Of a stretch of DNA of 32,149 nt, positions 22,223-31,753 are shown piece after piece. Position 1 is the stretch's first letter. Every line of letters begins with the position of its first letter. The notes under the pieces were generated by a model. It saw only the letters and a list, made by a program, of their open reading frames with translations, did not search any database and was not told where the DNA came from. The translations under genes were made by a program, and so were the position numbers. Source of the DNA: Oscillospiraceae bacterium (GTDB lineage: Bacteria; Bacillota; Clostridia; Oscillospirales; Ruminococcaceae); NCBI GenBank assembly GCA_017483465.1, contig JAFUWN010000073.1, positions 1-32,149 of the forward strand, written 5' to 3'.

Positions 22223-25156
22223 ATGCAGAAAAATTCAACCCCTGTAACAAAGAGCTGGAAAGAACGGCTCGAAGCTATGTATTTCTGGGAAATACTCGCT
22301 TTTGTCATCCCGTTTCTGCTGATGGGTTATGCATTCAAGAAAATTGAAATTCACCCGTTCGGTGACAGACAGATTTTAGTAACCGATGCATGGCATCAGT
22401 ATTATCCATTTTTTCAGTTATTATTTGAAAAATTAAAAAACGGCGAATCGCTGTTATATTCATTCCGGACAGGGATCGGAACCAATTTCCTGTCACTGAT
22501 GGCATATTATGCGGCAAGTCCGCTGAATTTCCTGTCAGTGTTCATGAAGCAGGAAAATCTTCGTGACGGCCTGACAGTGATTCTCCTGCTGAAATTTTCC
22601 TTTGCAGGATTTTTCATGGCGAAGTGTGTGAAATATCTGTTCGGAAAAAATGATATTTCTGTCACAATGTTCGGTGTGATGTATGCACTTTGCAGTTATA
22701 TGATGGGATATTACTGGAATATTATCTGGATTGATACTGTCGCACTTCTGCCGCTGGTCATGACCGGATTGGCAATGCTGGTGCGGGAAGGGAAATACAG
22801 ACTTTATGTGCTCTCTCTGGCACTGGCATTGTATACGAATTATTATATTGCCTATTTTATTTGTATTTATACAGTACTGGCATTTTTCTGCCTGTGTCTG
22901 TATGAAAATCTGAATTTCAAGAAATTCATAAAGCGTTTCGGTATGATCACAGGCTGTTCCCTGCTGGGAGCCGGGATTTCGGCATGGATTCTGCTTCCGA
23001 CGTTCTTTGCCTTGCAGCTGACTTACAGTGCCAATAACAAATTCCCGACAAGTATTAAATTCTATGAAAAATGGCGGGATCTTATTGCCAACATGATGGC
23101 TTACACAGAACCGACAACCAAAACAGGCCTGCCGAATCTGTACTGCGGTCTGCTGCCGGTGCTGCTGCTGGGAGCGTTCCTGATTGCTAAGAAAATCAGA
23201 ATCCGTGAGAAAATTACTGCCGTGCTTTTATTGGTATTTTTAATTTTAAGCTGTAATATTAATTATTTAAACTTTATCTGGCACGGTTTCCATTTTACAA
23301 ACATGATTCCGTATCGTTTTTCATTCCTGTTTTCGTTCACAATGCTGATTATGGCATATCGGGCATATCAGGTATTACTGGAAGAAAAACTCAGTCTGTG
23401 GCAATGGGGAGCGATGCTCGTCACCGGCGGTATTTTCTGCGGAATCAGCTATACTTCCGGCGTACAGGAGGATGACGGCCATAAATTCGTGACATCCTGT
23501 ATTTATCTGGGAGCTGTCTATCTGATTGTGATTTTCTGCCGGAAATTCGCTCCGAAGCAGATCATTCAAACTCTGCTTGCCTGTGTGATTGCGTTCGAGA
23601 TGAGCGGACAGGCCATCCGTGGTGCAGATACTGTCGGCAGTTCAGGCTATGGCTCCTATCCGGCAGACAATGCCGATATGCAGACTCTGATTGCTCAGCA
23701 GGATGACAGCGATTTATTCCACAGAAGTGAAATTACTATGTGGTATACACTCAACGACCCGTCTTTGTATTATTATAACGGCATTTCGCAGTTTTCCTCT
23801 ATGGCCAATGAAGATATTTCTATCTTCTGCCGGAAAATGGCTCTGCCTGCTTCGGAGGGAAGCAACCGGTATTTCTATGCCAATACTGCTCCTCTCACAC
23901 ATATGATGCTGGATGTGCGTTATGTTCTCGCTAAAGACGGCTACAGTTCCGATACGTTCTCTATGCATAAAGTCGCCAATACAGATAAATGTGCTATGTT
24001 TGAGAATGATTATATTCTTGGCCTTGGTTTCATGATGCCGGAAACCATGGCAGATTATGAACTCCCTGACCAGGATGACCCGTTCCAGACACAGAATGAA
24101 CTGTTTAAAAAACTCACCGGTGTGAATGAAGATTTATATACACAGATTGATATTACTCATGTCGGTCATCATGGCTTTGATGTCACCCGGAAAGCTTACG
24201 GATTTTATAATTATACAAAACAGGATGATGCAAGCGAATATTATCTGAAATATAATTATACCACTGTTCAGGACGGTATGGCGTATGCCTATGCCAAAGT
24301 CAAGAACGGCGATAACATGGAAGTCCGTGTGGATAACGGCGATCTGATTCATAAATACAGCATCGGCCGTCAGCCGTATATTACCCCCCTCGGGTCATAT
24401 CCGGCCGGAACACTGATTAACCTCAAGTGCACCATGAAAGATGAGGCAAAATCCGGAGATGTAAATATCTATTTCTATCAGATGAATGAAGATGTCTGGA
24501 AAAAAGGCTATGAAGCCATTCAGAACGGCGGTTTGACCCTGACTGAATTTTCTGATACGAAAATCAATGGCACAGTCAATTCTGAAAAAGACGGTATCTT
24601 ATATCTTTCCATTCCCTATGAAAAGGGCTGGAGTGTCTGGGTAGACGGTCAGAAAGCCGATCTGCTCACCATGTTCGGAGCCATGTCCGGTGTCAGAGTC
24701 ACAGCCGGCAGTCATGAAATTGCTCTGAAATACAGTCCGAGAGGCTTTGTTCCGGGAATTATGATCGGCATCTGCTGTATTACGATTCTTGTGCTGTTAT
24801 ATTTCTATGAGAAAAAACATCCGCAGAACGAAGAAACGGAAACTCCCGAAGAAGATACACCGCAGACAGAAACTTCTGAAACCGCCGCTGTGACAGATGC
24901 TTTTATCACAACAGAAAATCCGGATACTCCCGAAACTGTACCGGAAGCAGAAGAAAATCCTGAAACTCCCGCACAGGCTATGACTGAAAGTCAGAGAATT
25001 CAGGAACAGGATCAGGATATTTTCGATTTTATTGATTCTTATTATGAGAGTAAAAAAGCCCCTGCTCCGGAAAATCCTGATACACTCGAAGATGTGGAAT
25101 ATACTCCTGAAAAGTTTATGAGTGACAGTTCACAGGATGAGGAAAATCATGAGTGA
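22223..25156 (+). CDS. YfhO-family multi-pass membrane protein
   Basis: The protein (977 aa) belongs to the bacterial YfhO/GT-C-like membrane family; members are linked to glycosylation of cell-wall polymers. About a dozen membrane segments cover residues 20-480 (WEILAFVIPFLLMGY onward, with DAWHQYYPFFQLL in the first external loop). An extracellular beta-rich domain spans about 490-855, and a last membrane helix lies near 860-880 (GIMIGICCITILVLLYF). The cytoplasmic tail of about 95 residues is strikingly acidic and Pro/Thr-rich. GGAAGGA precedes the ATG at 22223; a long in-frame extension into ecfT is rejected. Its stop overlaps truA by 8 nt. The sugar substrate is unknown. Confidence 0.9.
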   Translation: MQKNSTPVTKSWKERLEAMYFWEILAFVIPFLLMGYAFKKIEIHPFGDRQILVTDAWHQYYPFFQLLFEKLKNGESLLYSFRTGIGTNFLSLMAYYAASPLNFLSVFMKQENLRDGLTVILLLKFSFAGFFMAKCVKYLFGKNDISVTMFGVMYALCSYMMGYYWNIIWIDTVALLPLVMTGLAMLVREGKYRLYVLSLALALYTNYYIAYFICIYTVLAFFCLCLYENLNFKKFIKRFGMITGCSLLGAGISAWILLPTFFALQLTYSANNKFPTSIKFYEKWRDLIANMMAYTEPTTKTGLPNLYCGLLPVLLLGAFLIAKKIRIREKITAVLLLVFLILSCNINYLNFIWHGFHFTNMIPYRFSFLFSFTMLIMAYRAYQVLLEEKLSLWQWGAMLVTGGIFCGISYTSGVQEDDGHKFVTSCIYLGAVYLIVIFCRKFAPKQIIQTLLACVIAFEMSGQAIRGADTVGSSGYGSYPADNADMQTLIAQQDDSDLFHRSEITMWYTLNDPSLYYYNGISQFSSMANEDISIFCRKMALPASEGSNRYFYANTAPLTHMMLDVRYVLAKDGYSSDTFSMHKVANTDKCAMFENDYILGLGFMMPETMADYELPDQDDPFQTQNELFKKLTGVNEDLYTQIDITHVGHHGFDVTRKAYGFYNYTKQDDASEYYLKYNYTTVQDGMAYAYAKVKNGDNMEVRVDNGDLIHKYSIGRQPYITPLGSYPAGTLINLKCTMKDEAKSGDVNIYFYQMNEDVWKKGYEAIQNGGLTLTEFSDTKINGTVNSEKDGILYLSIPYEKGWSVWVDGQKADLLTMFGAMSGVRVTAGSHEIALKYSPRGFVPGIMIGICCITILVLLYFYEKKHPQNEETETPEEDTPQTETSETAAVTDAFITTENPDTPETVPEAEENPETPAQAMTESQRIQEQDQDIFDFIDSYYESKKAPAPENPDTLEDVEYTPEKFMSDSSQDEENHE

Positions 25157-25895
25157 GGAGAGAAATTTAAAAGTCATGATGGCCTACCGGGGGACGGCCT
25201 ATCATGGCTTTCAGATGCAGAATAACGGCATTACCGTACAGGAAGTCGTACAGAAAGCCGTTTCCAAAGTCCTGAATGAATCTGTTATCATTCATGGCTG
25301 TTCCCGTACAGATACCGGCGTTCATGCAAAACAGTTCTGCTTTTCTGTCAGAACACACAGTCAGATCAGAAATCAGGGCTTCGTCAGAGGCGTAAACGGC
25401 GAACTCCCGAAAGATATTTCTATTTTATCCTGTGAAGATGCTGACCCGGATTTTCATGCAAGATTCAGCTGTAAAGGAAAAGAATATCTCTATCTGATTC
25501 ATAACAGCGAATCAAAAGACCCGTTTACAACAGATCTGGCCTGTCATTACCGGAGACCGTTTCATCCGGAACTCGTCAGAGAAGCATTGCCGTATTTTAC
25601 AGGCACAAAAGATTTCAAGACATTCTGTGCTTCCGGGTGTAATCCTGATATGAGTACTGTCCGGACAATTTATGATTTTACACTCGAGACAGACGGCGAT
25701 AAAATTAAATTTTATATCCATGGCGACGGCTTTTTATATAACATGGTCAGAATTATCATCGGTACGCTTTTAGATATTAACGAACACCGGATTCCGGTCA
25801 GTCAGCTGGATGAAATTCTGAATGCCCGTGACAGACTCCGGGCAGGGCGGACAGCTCCTGCCTGCGGTCTGTATCTGAATCAGGTTTTTTATTAA
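25149..25895 (+). CDS. truA: tRNA pseudouridine synthase TruA
   Basis: The protein (248 aa) converts uridines 38-40 of tRNA anticodon arms to pseudouridine. The opening MAYRGTAYHGFQMQ is the family N-terminus, the catalytic Asp is in CSRTDTGVHA, and GDGFLYNMVRIIIGTLL is the conserved C-terminal RNA-binding motif. The start at 25149 is chosen because AGGA lies just upstream and the following RNLKV aligns with the family; an ATG at 25176 is possible but less likely. It overlaps the YfhO gene by 8 nt, so translation is coupled. Confidence 0.95.
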   Translation: MSEERNLKVMMAYRGTAYHGFQMQNNGITVQEVVQKAVSKVLNESVIIHGCSRTDTGVHAKQFCFSVRTHSQIRNQGFVRGVNGELPKDISILSCEDADPDFHARFSCKGKEYLYLIHNSESKDPFTTDLACHYRRPFHPELVREALPYFTGTKDFKTFCASGCNPDMSTVRTIYDFTLETDGDKIKFYIHGDGFLYNMVRIIIGTLLDINEHRIPVSQLDEILNARDRLRAGRTAPACGLYLNQVFY

Positions 25896-25925
25896 TCATA
25901 TTCTATCGAAAAAGGGGGCAGAGAT

Positions 25926-27077
25926 ATGGCAAATCTCAGTGATGTGATTCAGGCTCGTCAGCGAAGAAAAAAACGAAAACAACTCATTGCCGGTCTGCTG
26001 ATTGCAGCAGCTGTGCTGGCAGCTCTGCTGATTTATTCCAAAAGAGAACAGATTTTCTCCGGCCTGGAAAAAATCGGCAATCCGCATTCTAATTTAAATG
26101 CCGAAACTGACGGCGGTTTTCTGCTCACTGTCTCCGGCGGTGTGGAGTACCATGCCGAATTTGTAAATCATCATCTTTTTATATTATGCGATAAATATTT
26201 ATATATTTACGATATGGACGGCACACTGCTCGACAGCCGTCAACATGCCTACAGCAATGCCATTATGCAGACAAATCAGACCAAAGCACTGACATATTCA
26301 CTCAACGGTACACATTTCCGTGTGGATACACAGAAAAAAATGCTCTATGAAAATCAGACCGAACAGCCTATTTTATTCGCTGTTCTCAGCGATGACGGCA
26401 GAGCCGCTGTTGTGACAGAATCAGAAACTTATGCCTGCCGGCTTATGGTCTTTGACAGCAGCGGAAAAGGAATCTATACCCGTGACTGCGTGGAGCGGCT
26501 GACAGACATCAGCTTTACAGATAACGGCTGCCTGCTTTCTACCATAGGAGCAGAAAACGGAGAACTGGTTACGGTCGTACAGTCCGTCCGGTTCGATAAC
26601 AGTGATATTCAGTGGACAACACAGCCGCTTTCTACGCTTTGTATGCATGTCTATGCCCTGAAAAACGGCGGTGCGTTTGTCATTGGCGATACACAGGCCG
26701 CATATTATGATAATACCGGTGCATTGCTCAGTGCCTGTGAATATTCCGGAACTCTGCTGGATTTTGATTTTTCAGAAGAAAAAGGTGCGGTTCTGCTCAA
26801 AAACGAAGAACGCCGGCAGTCTGTCATGCTGCTGTTTTCCGATCCTTCTGCTGCACCGGTTTCAGTCATATTTGACAATATCTGCAAAACAGTAGAAATT
26901 CAGGAGAATACTGTCTATCTGCTCGATACCGGAAGAATCCGGAGCTATTCGTTCTCCGGAACAGAAATTTCTGTACTCGGCATTCAGGACGCTTATGAAA
27001 AGATTCTCCGCAGCGGAAAATATTTCTATCTGCTCGGCTATGACAGAATTGAACGTGTCAGTGCAGACGGCACCTGA
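25926..27077 (+). CDS. Membrane-anchored beta-propeller-like protein (DUF5711-like)
   Basis: The protein (383 aa) has a basic cytoplasmic N-terminus (ARQRRKKRKQ), one membrane helix at about residues 19-41 and a long extracytoplasmic region of repeated short beta strands. Repeats such as KYLYIYDMDGTLLDSR, LMVFDSSGKGIYTRD and AYYDNTGALLSACEY resemble propeller blades. I associate this layout with the DUF5711 family of clostridia, with no known activity. AAAGGGGGC precedes the ATG, and the gene follows truA after 30 nt, closing the ruvC-led operon. I see no terminator after it. Confidence 0.78.
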   Translation: MANLSDVIQARQRRKKRKQLIAGLLIAAAVLAALLIYSKREQIFSGLEKIGNPHSNLNAETDGGFLLTVSGGVEYHAEFVNHHLFILCDKYLYIYDMDGTLLDSRQHAYSNAIMQTNQTKALTYSLNGTHFRVDTQKKMLYENQTEQPILFAVLSDDGRAAVVTESETYACRLMVFDSSGKGIYTRDCVERLTDISFTDNGCLLSTIGAENGELVTVVQSVRFDNSDIQWTTQPLSTLCMHVYALKNGGAFVIGDTQAAYYDNTGALLSACEYSGTLLDFDFSEEKGAVLLKNEERRQSVMLLFSDPSAAPVSVIFDNICKTVEIQENTVYLLDTGRIRSYSFSGTEISVLGIQDAYEKILRSGKYFYLLGYDRIERVSADGT

Positions 27078-27098
27078 ACAGAAAGAAAATAAAAAAAG

Positions 27099-27127
27099 TT
27101 GACAAGTCCGGAATTATGTGTTATACT
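27099..27127 (+). promoter_or_regulatory. Promoter of the ClpE-like gene
   Basis: TTGACA (27099-27104), 17-nt spacer, TATACT (27122-27127), with TGT before the -10. The leader to the ATG at 27182 is about 48 nt. I saw no CIRCE or CtsR heptad repeat around it. Confidence 0.85.
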
Positions 27128-27181
27128 AAAAATACAAAAGGCGAAGAAATATTTTTTTCACGCAGGAAAGGAAGAGAAAGT

Positions 27182-29536
27182 ATGGTTTTATGCAGCAAGT
27201 GCAAAAAAAGACCGGCCGTTGTGTTTATTTCTGCCCTCCGTGGTGAGGAAAGCAAGAATGAAGGCTATTGCCTGGTATGTGCCAGAGATCTGAATATTCC
27301 GCAGGTTTCTGATTACCTGAAAAGTCATTATATCAATGAAGATGATCTGGAAGAATTCTCTGACCGCATGATGGAAATGATGCAGGAGGATATCCCGGAT
27401 ATGCTGGATGAAGAACTGAATAATATGAACCCCAATTCCAATGAAGAAAACAATGAACCTGCCAACGGAACAATCGATGCAATGCCGAATTTCCTCCGCA
27501 GTCTGTTCGGCGGAATGTCCGGTATGCAGCCCGGCGGAAAATCCGCTTCTTCCTCAAACGGGGATTTCCGTGAAACACGCCGACCTGAAAGAAATCCGAA
27601 AAGAAACAGACCCGAAGAAAAAGAGAAAGAATATAAATTCCTGAATAATTATTGCACCAATCTGAGCAAGCGTGCTGAAAATAACGAACTGGACAGAATT
27701 ATCGGCAGAGACAGGGAAATTTCCCGTGCAATGCAGATTCTCTCCAGAAGAACCAAAAATAATCCCTGCCTGATCGGTGAACCCGGTGTCGGCAAGACCG
27801 CAATTGCAGAAGGCCTCGCCCAGAGAATCGCTGCCAAAGAAGCTCCGTTTCATTTGCTGGATAAGAAGATCTATCTTCTGGATTTAACCGCCCTCGTTGC
27901 CGGTACACAGTTCAGAGGTCAGTTTGAAAGCCGTGTCAAAGGCCTGATTGCTGATGTCGTAAAAGCAGGAAATGTGATTCTGTTTATTGACGAAGTTCAT
28001 AATCTTGTCGGTGCAGGCGATTCCGAAGGCTCCATGAATGCCGCCAATATCCTGAAACCCGCTCTCTCCAGAGGAGAAATTCAGGTCATCGGTGCAACAA
28101 CTTTCAAGGAATACAGAAAATATATCGAGAAAGACAGTGCCCTGGAACGCCGTTTCCAGCCGGTGACTATTACAGAGCCTACAGTGGAGGAAACTGCTGA
28201 TGTGCTGATCGGCATCCGGGAATATTATGAAAATTATCACAGAGTGCATATCGAAGACAGAATGCTGAAACTCTGTGCTGTGCTCTCGGAAAGATATATT
28301 ACTAACAGATTCCTGCCCGATAAAGCAATCGATCTGCTTGACGAAAGCTGTGCCTACAGAAGCATCCGTGCCAAGGAACTCACAAAACTGGATGAAATTA
28401 CCGCCGAACTGGATGAAACTAACCGGAAACTTGCCGAACTGTCTGAAAGCGATTATCCGAATTTTGAAAAAATCGCTGAAACCAAGTCCGCTTGCAGCCG
28501 CCTTGAAATGAAAAAACAGGAACTCGAAGAAAAAGCAAAGCAGATCTTCGTAGAAGAATCAGATCTGGCTGCTGTTATTGAACTCTGGACAGGAATCCCG
28601 GCAAATAAAATCGCCGAAACCGAAATGGCCCGCATGAAAGGGCTTGCAGATCGTCTCCGTGCCAAAGTCATCGGACAGGACGAAGCCGTGGATGCTCTTG
28701 CAAAAGCGATCAAGAGAAGCCGGATTCAGTTCAGCGAAAGAATCAGACCTGCTTCGTTTATCTTCGTAGGGCCTACCGGTGTCGGAAAAACAGAGCTTGT
28801 CAAAGTACTGGCTTCGGAACTGTTTGATGCGGCTGATCCGTTAATCAGATTGGATATGACAGAATTTATGGAAAAGCATTCTGTTGCCCGTCTGATCGGT
28901 TCACCTCCTGGCTATGTCGGCTATGATGAAGCCGGTCAGCTCACTGAAAAAGTCAGAAGAAAACCCTATTCTGTGATTTTATTCGATGAAATCGAAAAGG
29001 CTCATCCTGATGTCATGAATATCCTGATGCAGATTCTCGATGAAGGTCAGATTGAAGATGCTCAGGGCAGAACCGTCAGCTTCGCTCATACTGTCATCTG
29101 CATGACTTCCAATGCAGGTTCTACTGATAAATCGACAGGAGTCGGCTTTAACAAGACGGTTGAGGATATTTCCAAAGAAAAAGCCCTCAAAGCTCTGAGA
29201 GATTTCCTCCGTCCGGAATTTATCAGCCGTATTGATGAAATTATTGTCTTCCGTCCGCTGACAGAACAGGATTATGCTTCCATTGCCGGTCTCATGCTGG
29301 ACGAAATGAAAGCACCTCTCGAAGAAAAGGGGATTACTCTCACATACAAGAGAGCCGCTCTGGAATGTATTGCCGCTGAAGCATTCGGCAAACGCTACGG
29401 TGCAAGAGAAATCCGCCGTGTGCTCCGTGATCATGTGGAAGATGCCATTGCTGCCGAAATGATTGATAACGGAACTGTGATTAAAAATGTCCTTGTCACA
29501 GAACAGGATCATGCTGTAAAAATTAATTTTAATTAA
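27182..29536 (+). CDS. clpE: ClpE-like AAA+ unfoldase with N-terminal zinc finger
   Basis: The protein (784 aa) is a Hsp100 unfoldase likely to feed ClpP. Instead of a Clp_N repeat it starts with a C4 zinc finger (Cys 4, 7, 30, 33), as in ClpE. An acidic, Asn/Met-rich linker follows (about 45-165). Two AAA+ modules come next: Walker A GEPGVGKTA near 199 with LFIDEVHN near 266, and GPTGVGKTE near 529 with ILFDEIEKAHPD near 599. The helical middle domain (LDETNRKLAELSE, KKQELEEK) is short. TGVGFN near 654 matches the ClpP-binding VGF loop. The start at 27182 follows AAAGGAAGAG; the longer ORF from 27116 begins in the promoter. Confidence 0.88.
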   Translation: MVLCSKCKKRPAVVFISALRGEESKNEGYCLVCARDLNIPQVSDYLKSHYINEDDLEEFSDRMMEMMQEDIPDMLDEELNNMNPNSNEENNEPANGTIDAMPNFLRSLFGGMSGMQPGGKSASSSNGDFRETRRPERNPKRNRPEEKEKEYKFLNNYCTNLSKRAENNELDRIIGRDREISRAMQILSRRTKNNPCLIGEPGVGKTAIAEGLAQRIAAKEAPFHLLDKKIYLLDLTALVAGTQFRGQFESRVKGLIADVVKAGNVILFIDEVHNLVGAGDSEGSMNAANILKPALSRGEIQVIGATTFKEYRKYIEKDSALERRFQPVTITEPTVEETADVLIGIREYYENYHRVHIEDRMLKLCAVLSERYITNRFLPDKAIDLLDESCAYRSIRAKELTKLDEITAELDETNRKLAELSESDYPNFEKIAETKSACSRLEMKKQELEEKAKQIFVEESDLAAVIELWTGIPANKIAETEMARMKGLADRLRAKVIGQDEAVDALAKAIKRSRIQFSERIRPASFIFVGPTGVGKTELVKVLASELFDAADPLIRLDMTEFMEKHSVARLIGSPPGYVGYDEAGQLTEKVRRKPYSVILFDEIEKAHPDVMNILMQILDEGQIEDAQGRTVSFAHTVICMTSNAGSTDKSTGVGFNKTVEDISKEKALKALRDFLRPEFISRIDEIIVFRPLTEQDYASIAGLMLDEMKAPLEEKGITLTYKRAALECIAAEAFGKRYGAREIRRVLRDHVEDAIAAEMIDNGTVIKNVLVTEQDHAVKINFN

Positions 29537-29572
29537 AATTTTATATCGTGAAACAGAGAGGAGTTGTTCTGT

Positions 29573-30586
29573 ATGAAAAAAAAGAATCTGTTTGTTGTGT
29601 GCAGTGTTCTTGCTGTCTGCATGACCGGATGCGGTCAGCTCCGGGAAACGGCACAGGATACAACAGTTGAAAAACTGCCGGTCACACCTCTGCCGGTCAG
29701 CACCTCGGCACAGAACGATACTGCACTCAAGACAGCTGAAAACTCCAGTCCGATGTTTTCAGGCTTTGTCAGTGCCGGAAATCAGGAGTATATTATTCTG
29801 CATTCCTCTGCGGATGAAAATTCCGGTTCTGTTGCCCGGATGTATACCGGAGAAGATATTGAAATCTATGAAATGGGTGATCAGTGGTGCTATGTCAAAT
29901 ATGGCGATCTGACAGGATATATCTCCAAAGACGGTGTCAGTCTTTCCAAACCGGAAACAACAGCCTCCGGTTCTGCCGGTTCTCCGGCAGAACCCGCACC
30001 GGCTGCGACAGAAGCCCCCGTTGTGGCGGCTGAAGCTCCTGTTGTCAATAATGAAATCAATAATACTATCAGCATTGTACTGAAATATGATACTGACGGC
30101 ATCGCTCTGCCGACTTCCTATCAGAATGCCGGATATGTTGCCTATGATTCCAAAAGAAATGCCTATTGCTCCACAACTTCCTGCTATATCTATAAAACCG
30201 CTTCGACAAGCGGCCCTAAACGTGAGGCGGATATGCTCTACCAGGGCGACCCGGTGACAGTATACGGAACATATGACGGATTTTATTATATCGGCACGGA
30301 CAGCGGCAGCGGCTATGAACTGAAAGGCTATGTCCAGACAAAATATATCACAATCGGAACACCTCCGGCATCGGATAAGAAAAATTATTCCGCTACACAG
30401 GGCTATGTCAGTGTAGGTTCCTGCAATGTCAGAAGTTCTCCGTCAAAAGCAGATGATTCCAATGTCATCGGCACTCTGACACAGGGAGCAACATTCACAG
30501 TCAACAGCTTTGACGGCTATTGGTATTATATCAATTATTCCGGCGGAAGCGGCTACGTCAGCCATAAAATGGTAACAGTGTATTAA
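29573..30586 (+). CDS. Lipoprotein with three bacterial SH3 domains
   Basis: The protein (337 aa) has a lipoprotein signal peptide with Cys at residue 20 (CMTGCGQ), so it is probably anchored to the outer face of the membrane. A Ser/Thr/Pro-rich linker separates three SH3b-like segments: around 65-125 (QEYIILHSSADENSGS), 185-255 (YCSTTSCYIYKT ... GYVQTKYI) and 275-337 (GYVSVGSCNVRSSP ... GYVSHKM). SH3b domains usually bind peptidoglycan or cell-wall proteins. GAGAGGAG precedes the ATG. It lies 36 nt after clpE with no terminator between, so cotranscription is likely. Confidence 0.88.
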   Translation: MKKKNLFVVCSVLAVCMTGCGQLRETAQDTTVEKLPVTPLPVSTSAQNDTALKTAENSSPMFSGFVSAGNQEYIILHSSADENSGSVARMYTGEDIEIYEMGDQWCYVKYGDLTGYISKDGVSLSKPETTASGSAGSPAEPAPAATEAPVVAAEAPVVNNEINNTISIVLKYDTDGIALPTSYQNAGYVAYDSKRNAYCSTTSCYIYKTASTSGPKREADMLYQGDPVTVYGTYDGFYYIGTDSGSGYELKGYVQTKYITIGTPPASDKKNYSATQGYVSVGSCNVRSSPSKADDSNVIGTLTQGATFTVNSFDGYWYYINYSGGSGYVSHKMVTVY

Positions 30587-30593
30587 TTTTATC

Positions 30594-30620
30594 TATCCCC
30601 CTGCAAAGGGGGATATGTTT
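30594..30620 (+). terminator. Probable intrinsic terminator after the SH3 lipoprotein
   Basis: An 8-bp stem TATCCCCC / GGGGGATA (30594-30601 with 30608-30615) with a 6-nt loop is followed by TGTTTTAT. The tail is short, so some readthrough into the next gene 15 nt on is likely; no separate promoter for that gene is evident. Confidence 0.6.
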
Positions 30621-30634
30621 TATCAGGAGAATTT

Positions 30635-31735
30635 ATGACAAATAAAGAAAAATTTAAAAATTATATGCTCGCCGGACATGGCAGATGTTTCAGCTTATTA
30701 GAACATCATCAGGAAGAATATCGGGATTTGATTCTGTACGGCTGTCTGCATGATATTGCTTTCGACTTGCAGTGCGAAGATACCAGAAGTTTATTTATCT
30801 ATAATTTGATTCTGCAATATGAGGATTATAGCTATTTTTTGAATCCTGCAATTCAGAAATTTTTATCGGAAGAAGTCAATACAGACTGGCATTTGATGCA
30901 CCATCTGACGGATTTACTGGGATTATTCGCTTATGATTATCATGAAAAATCAGCTGAACAGGCTCTGAAAGATAAATATAATCAGATGTATGAAATTATT
31001 ATGACTCGCCGGCACAGCCTGTATGTGCATGAACTGCTCCAGAATTTCGAGATTCTCTGCACCTGTCTGCTTCTGAATTCTGATTTTGATCAGGCTTTGC
31101 AGATCTTTCAGGACATCGGAGCGTATTTTATTAAAAAAAGACATGTTCCGGATGAAGATTTGCATTTCCGGTTTGAAAGTTTCTGGTTCTGGACAAAGGA
31201 AAAATATCCGGTCAGACCGCTTTACAGACAAATCCGGAAATCTGCCGGAACTTCCGGAGAACTCCGCCGTTTTCAGCGTGTGATGTACATTCCGGAAAAG
31301 AAATACAAACCAGGAAAACGCAGATTTAAACCCAGAAATCAAGAAATCCAGCCGAATCCTGAAACAGAAAGAATTTCTGCTCTCGAAATTTTAAAAAATC
31401 ATTATGATGAAGATGCTCTTGCAATGCTGATTTCATACTATCAGCCGGAAGATAAAAATATTTTATTAGAGAGTTTAAATCAAGTAATCATAGACAGGGG
31501 AGATTTTCTCGGCTGGCATCATATCACGATTGAAATTCTGAATCAGGCCGAAAAAAATTCAGCCTTTCCGGATGAGGCTCTTTTCTGGATTTATGAAAAT
31601 TCTCAGTGTGCCTATTGCCGTCATGATGCTGTTAAAATCATGAAAAATCGCCATATCCTGACCGATTCCATCATAGAGGAATGCCGTTTCGATGCCTTTG
31701 AGGAAACAAGAAAACTGACAGAAAAAATTTTTTGA
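30635..31735 (+). CDS. Helix-rich protein of unknown function
   Basis: A 366-residue protein without signal peptide or membrane segment. The first 200 residues are rich in Leu, Tyr, Phe and His, with helix-like spacing (FIYNLILQYEDYSYF; HELLQNFEILCTCLL). A basic linker follows near 220-245 (KKYKPGKRRFKPRN). The C-terminal 120 residues again look helical (ALEILKNHYDEDALAMLISYY; AVKIMKNRHIL), like tetratricopeptide or HEAT-type repeats. I do not recognise a family. AGGAG lies 6 nt before the ATG. It follows the SH3 lipoprotein and a leaky terminator, and precedes the tRNA promoter. Confidence 0.75.
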   Translation: MTNKEKFKNYMLAGHGRCFSLLEHHQEEYRDLILYGCLHDIAFDLQCEDTRSLFIYNLILQYEDYSYFLNPAIQKFLSEEVNTDWHLMHHLTDLLGLFAYDYHEKSAEQALKDKYNQMYEIIMTRRHSLYVHELLQNFEILCTCLLLNSDFDQALQIFQDIGAYFIKKRHVPDEDLHFRFESFWFWTKEKYPVRPLYRQIRKSAGTSGELRRFQRVMYIPEKKYKPGKRRFKPRNQEIQPNPETERISALEILKNHYDEDALAMLISYYQPEDKNILLESLNQVIIDRGDFLGWHHITIEILNQAEKNSAFPDEALFWIYENSQCAYCRHDAVKIMKNRHILTDSIIEECRFDAFEETRKLTEKIF

Positions 31736-31753
31736 AAAATTTTCAAAAAGCCC

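Noticed and set aside
27060-27181. CtsR or CIRCE heat-shock operator upstream of clpE
   Set aside because: No GTCAAA-type direct heptads and no long CIRCE inverted repeat were found.
27884-28249. Minus-strand 121-aa open frame inside the ClpE-like gene, and similar antisense frames elsewhere
   Set aside because: They are by-products of codon usage in the real genes; no start signals or recognisable motifs.
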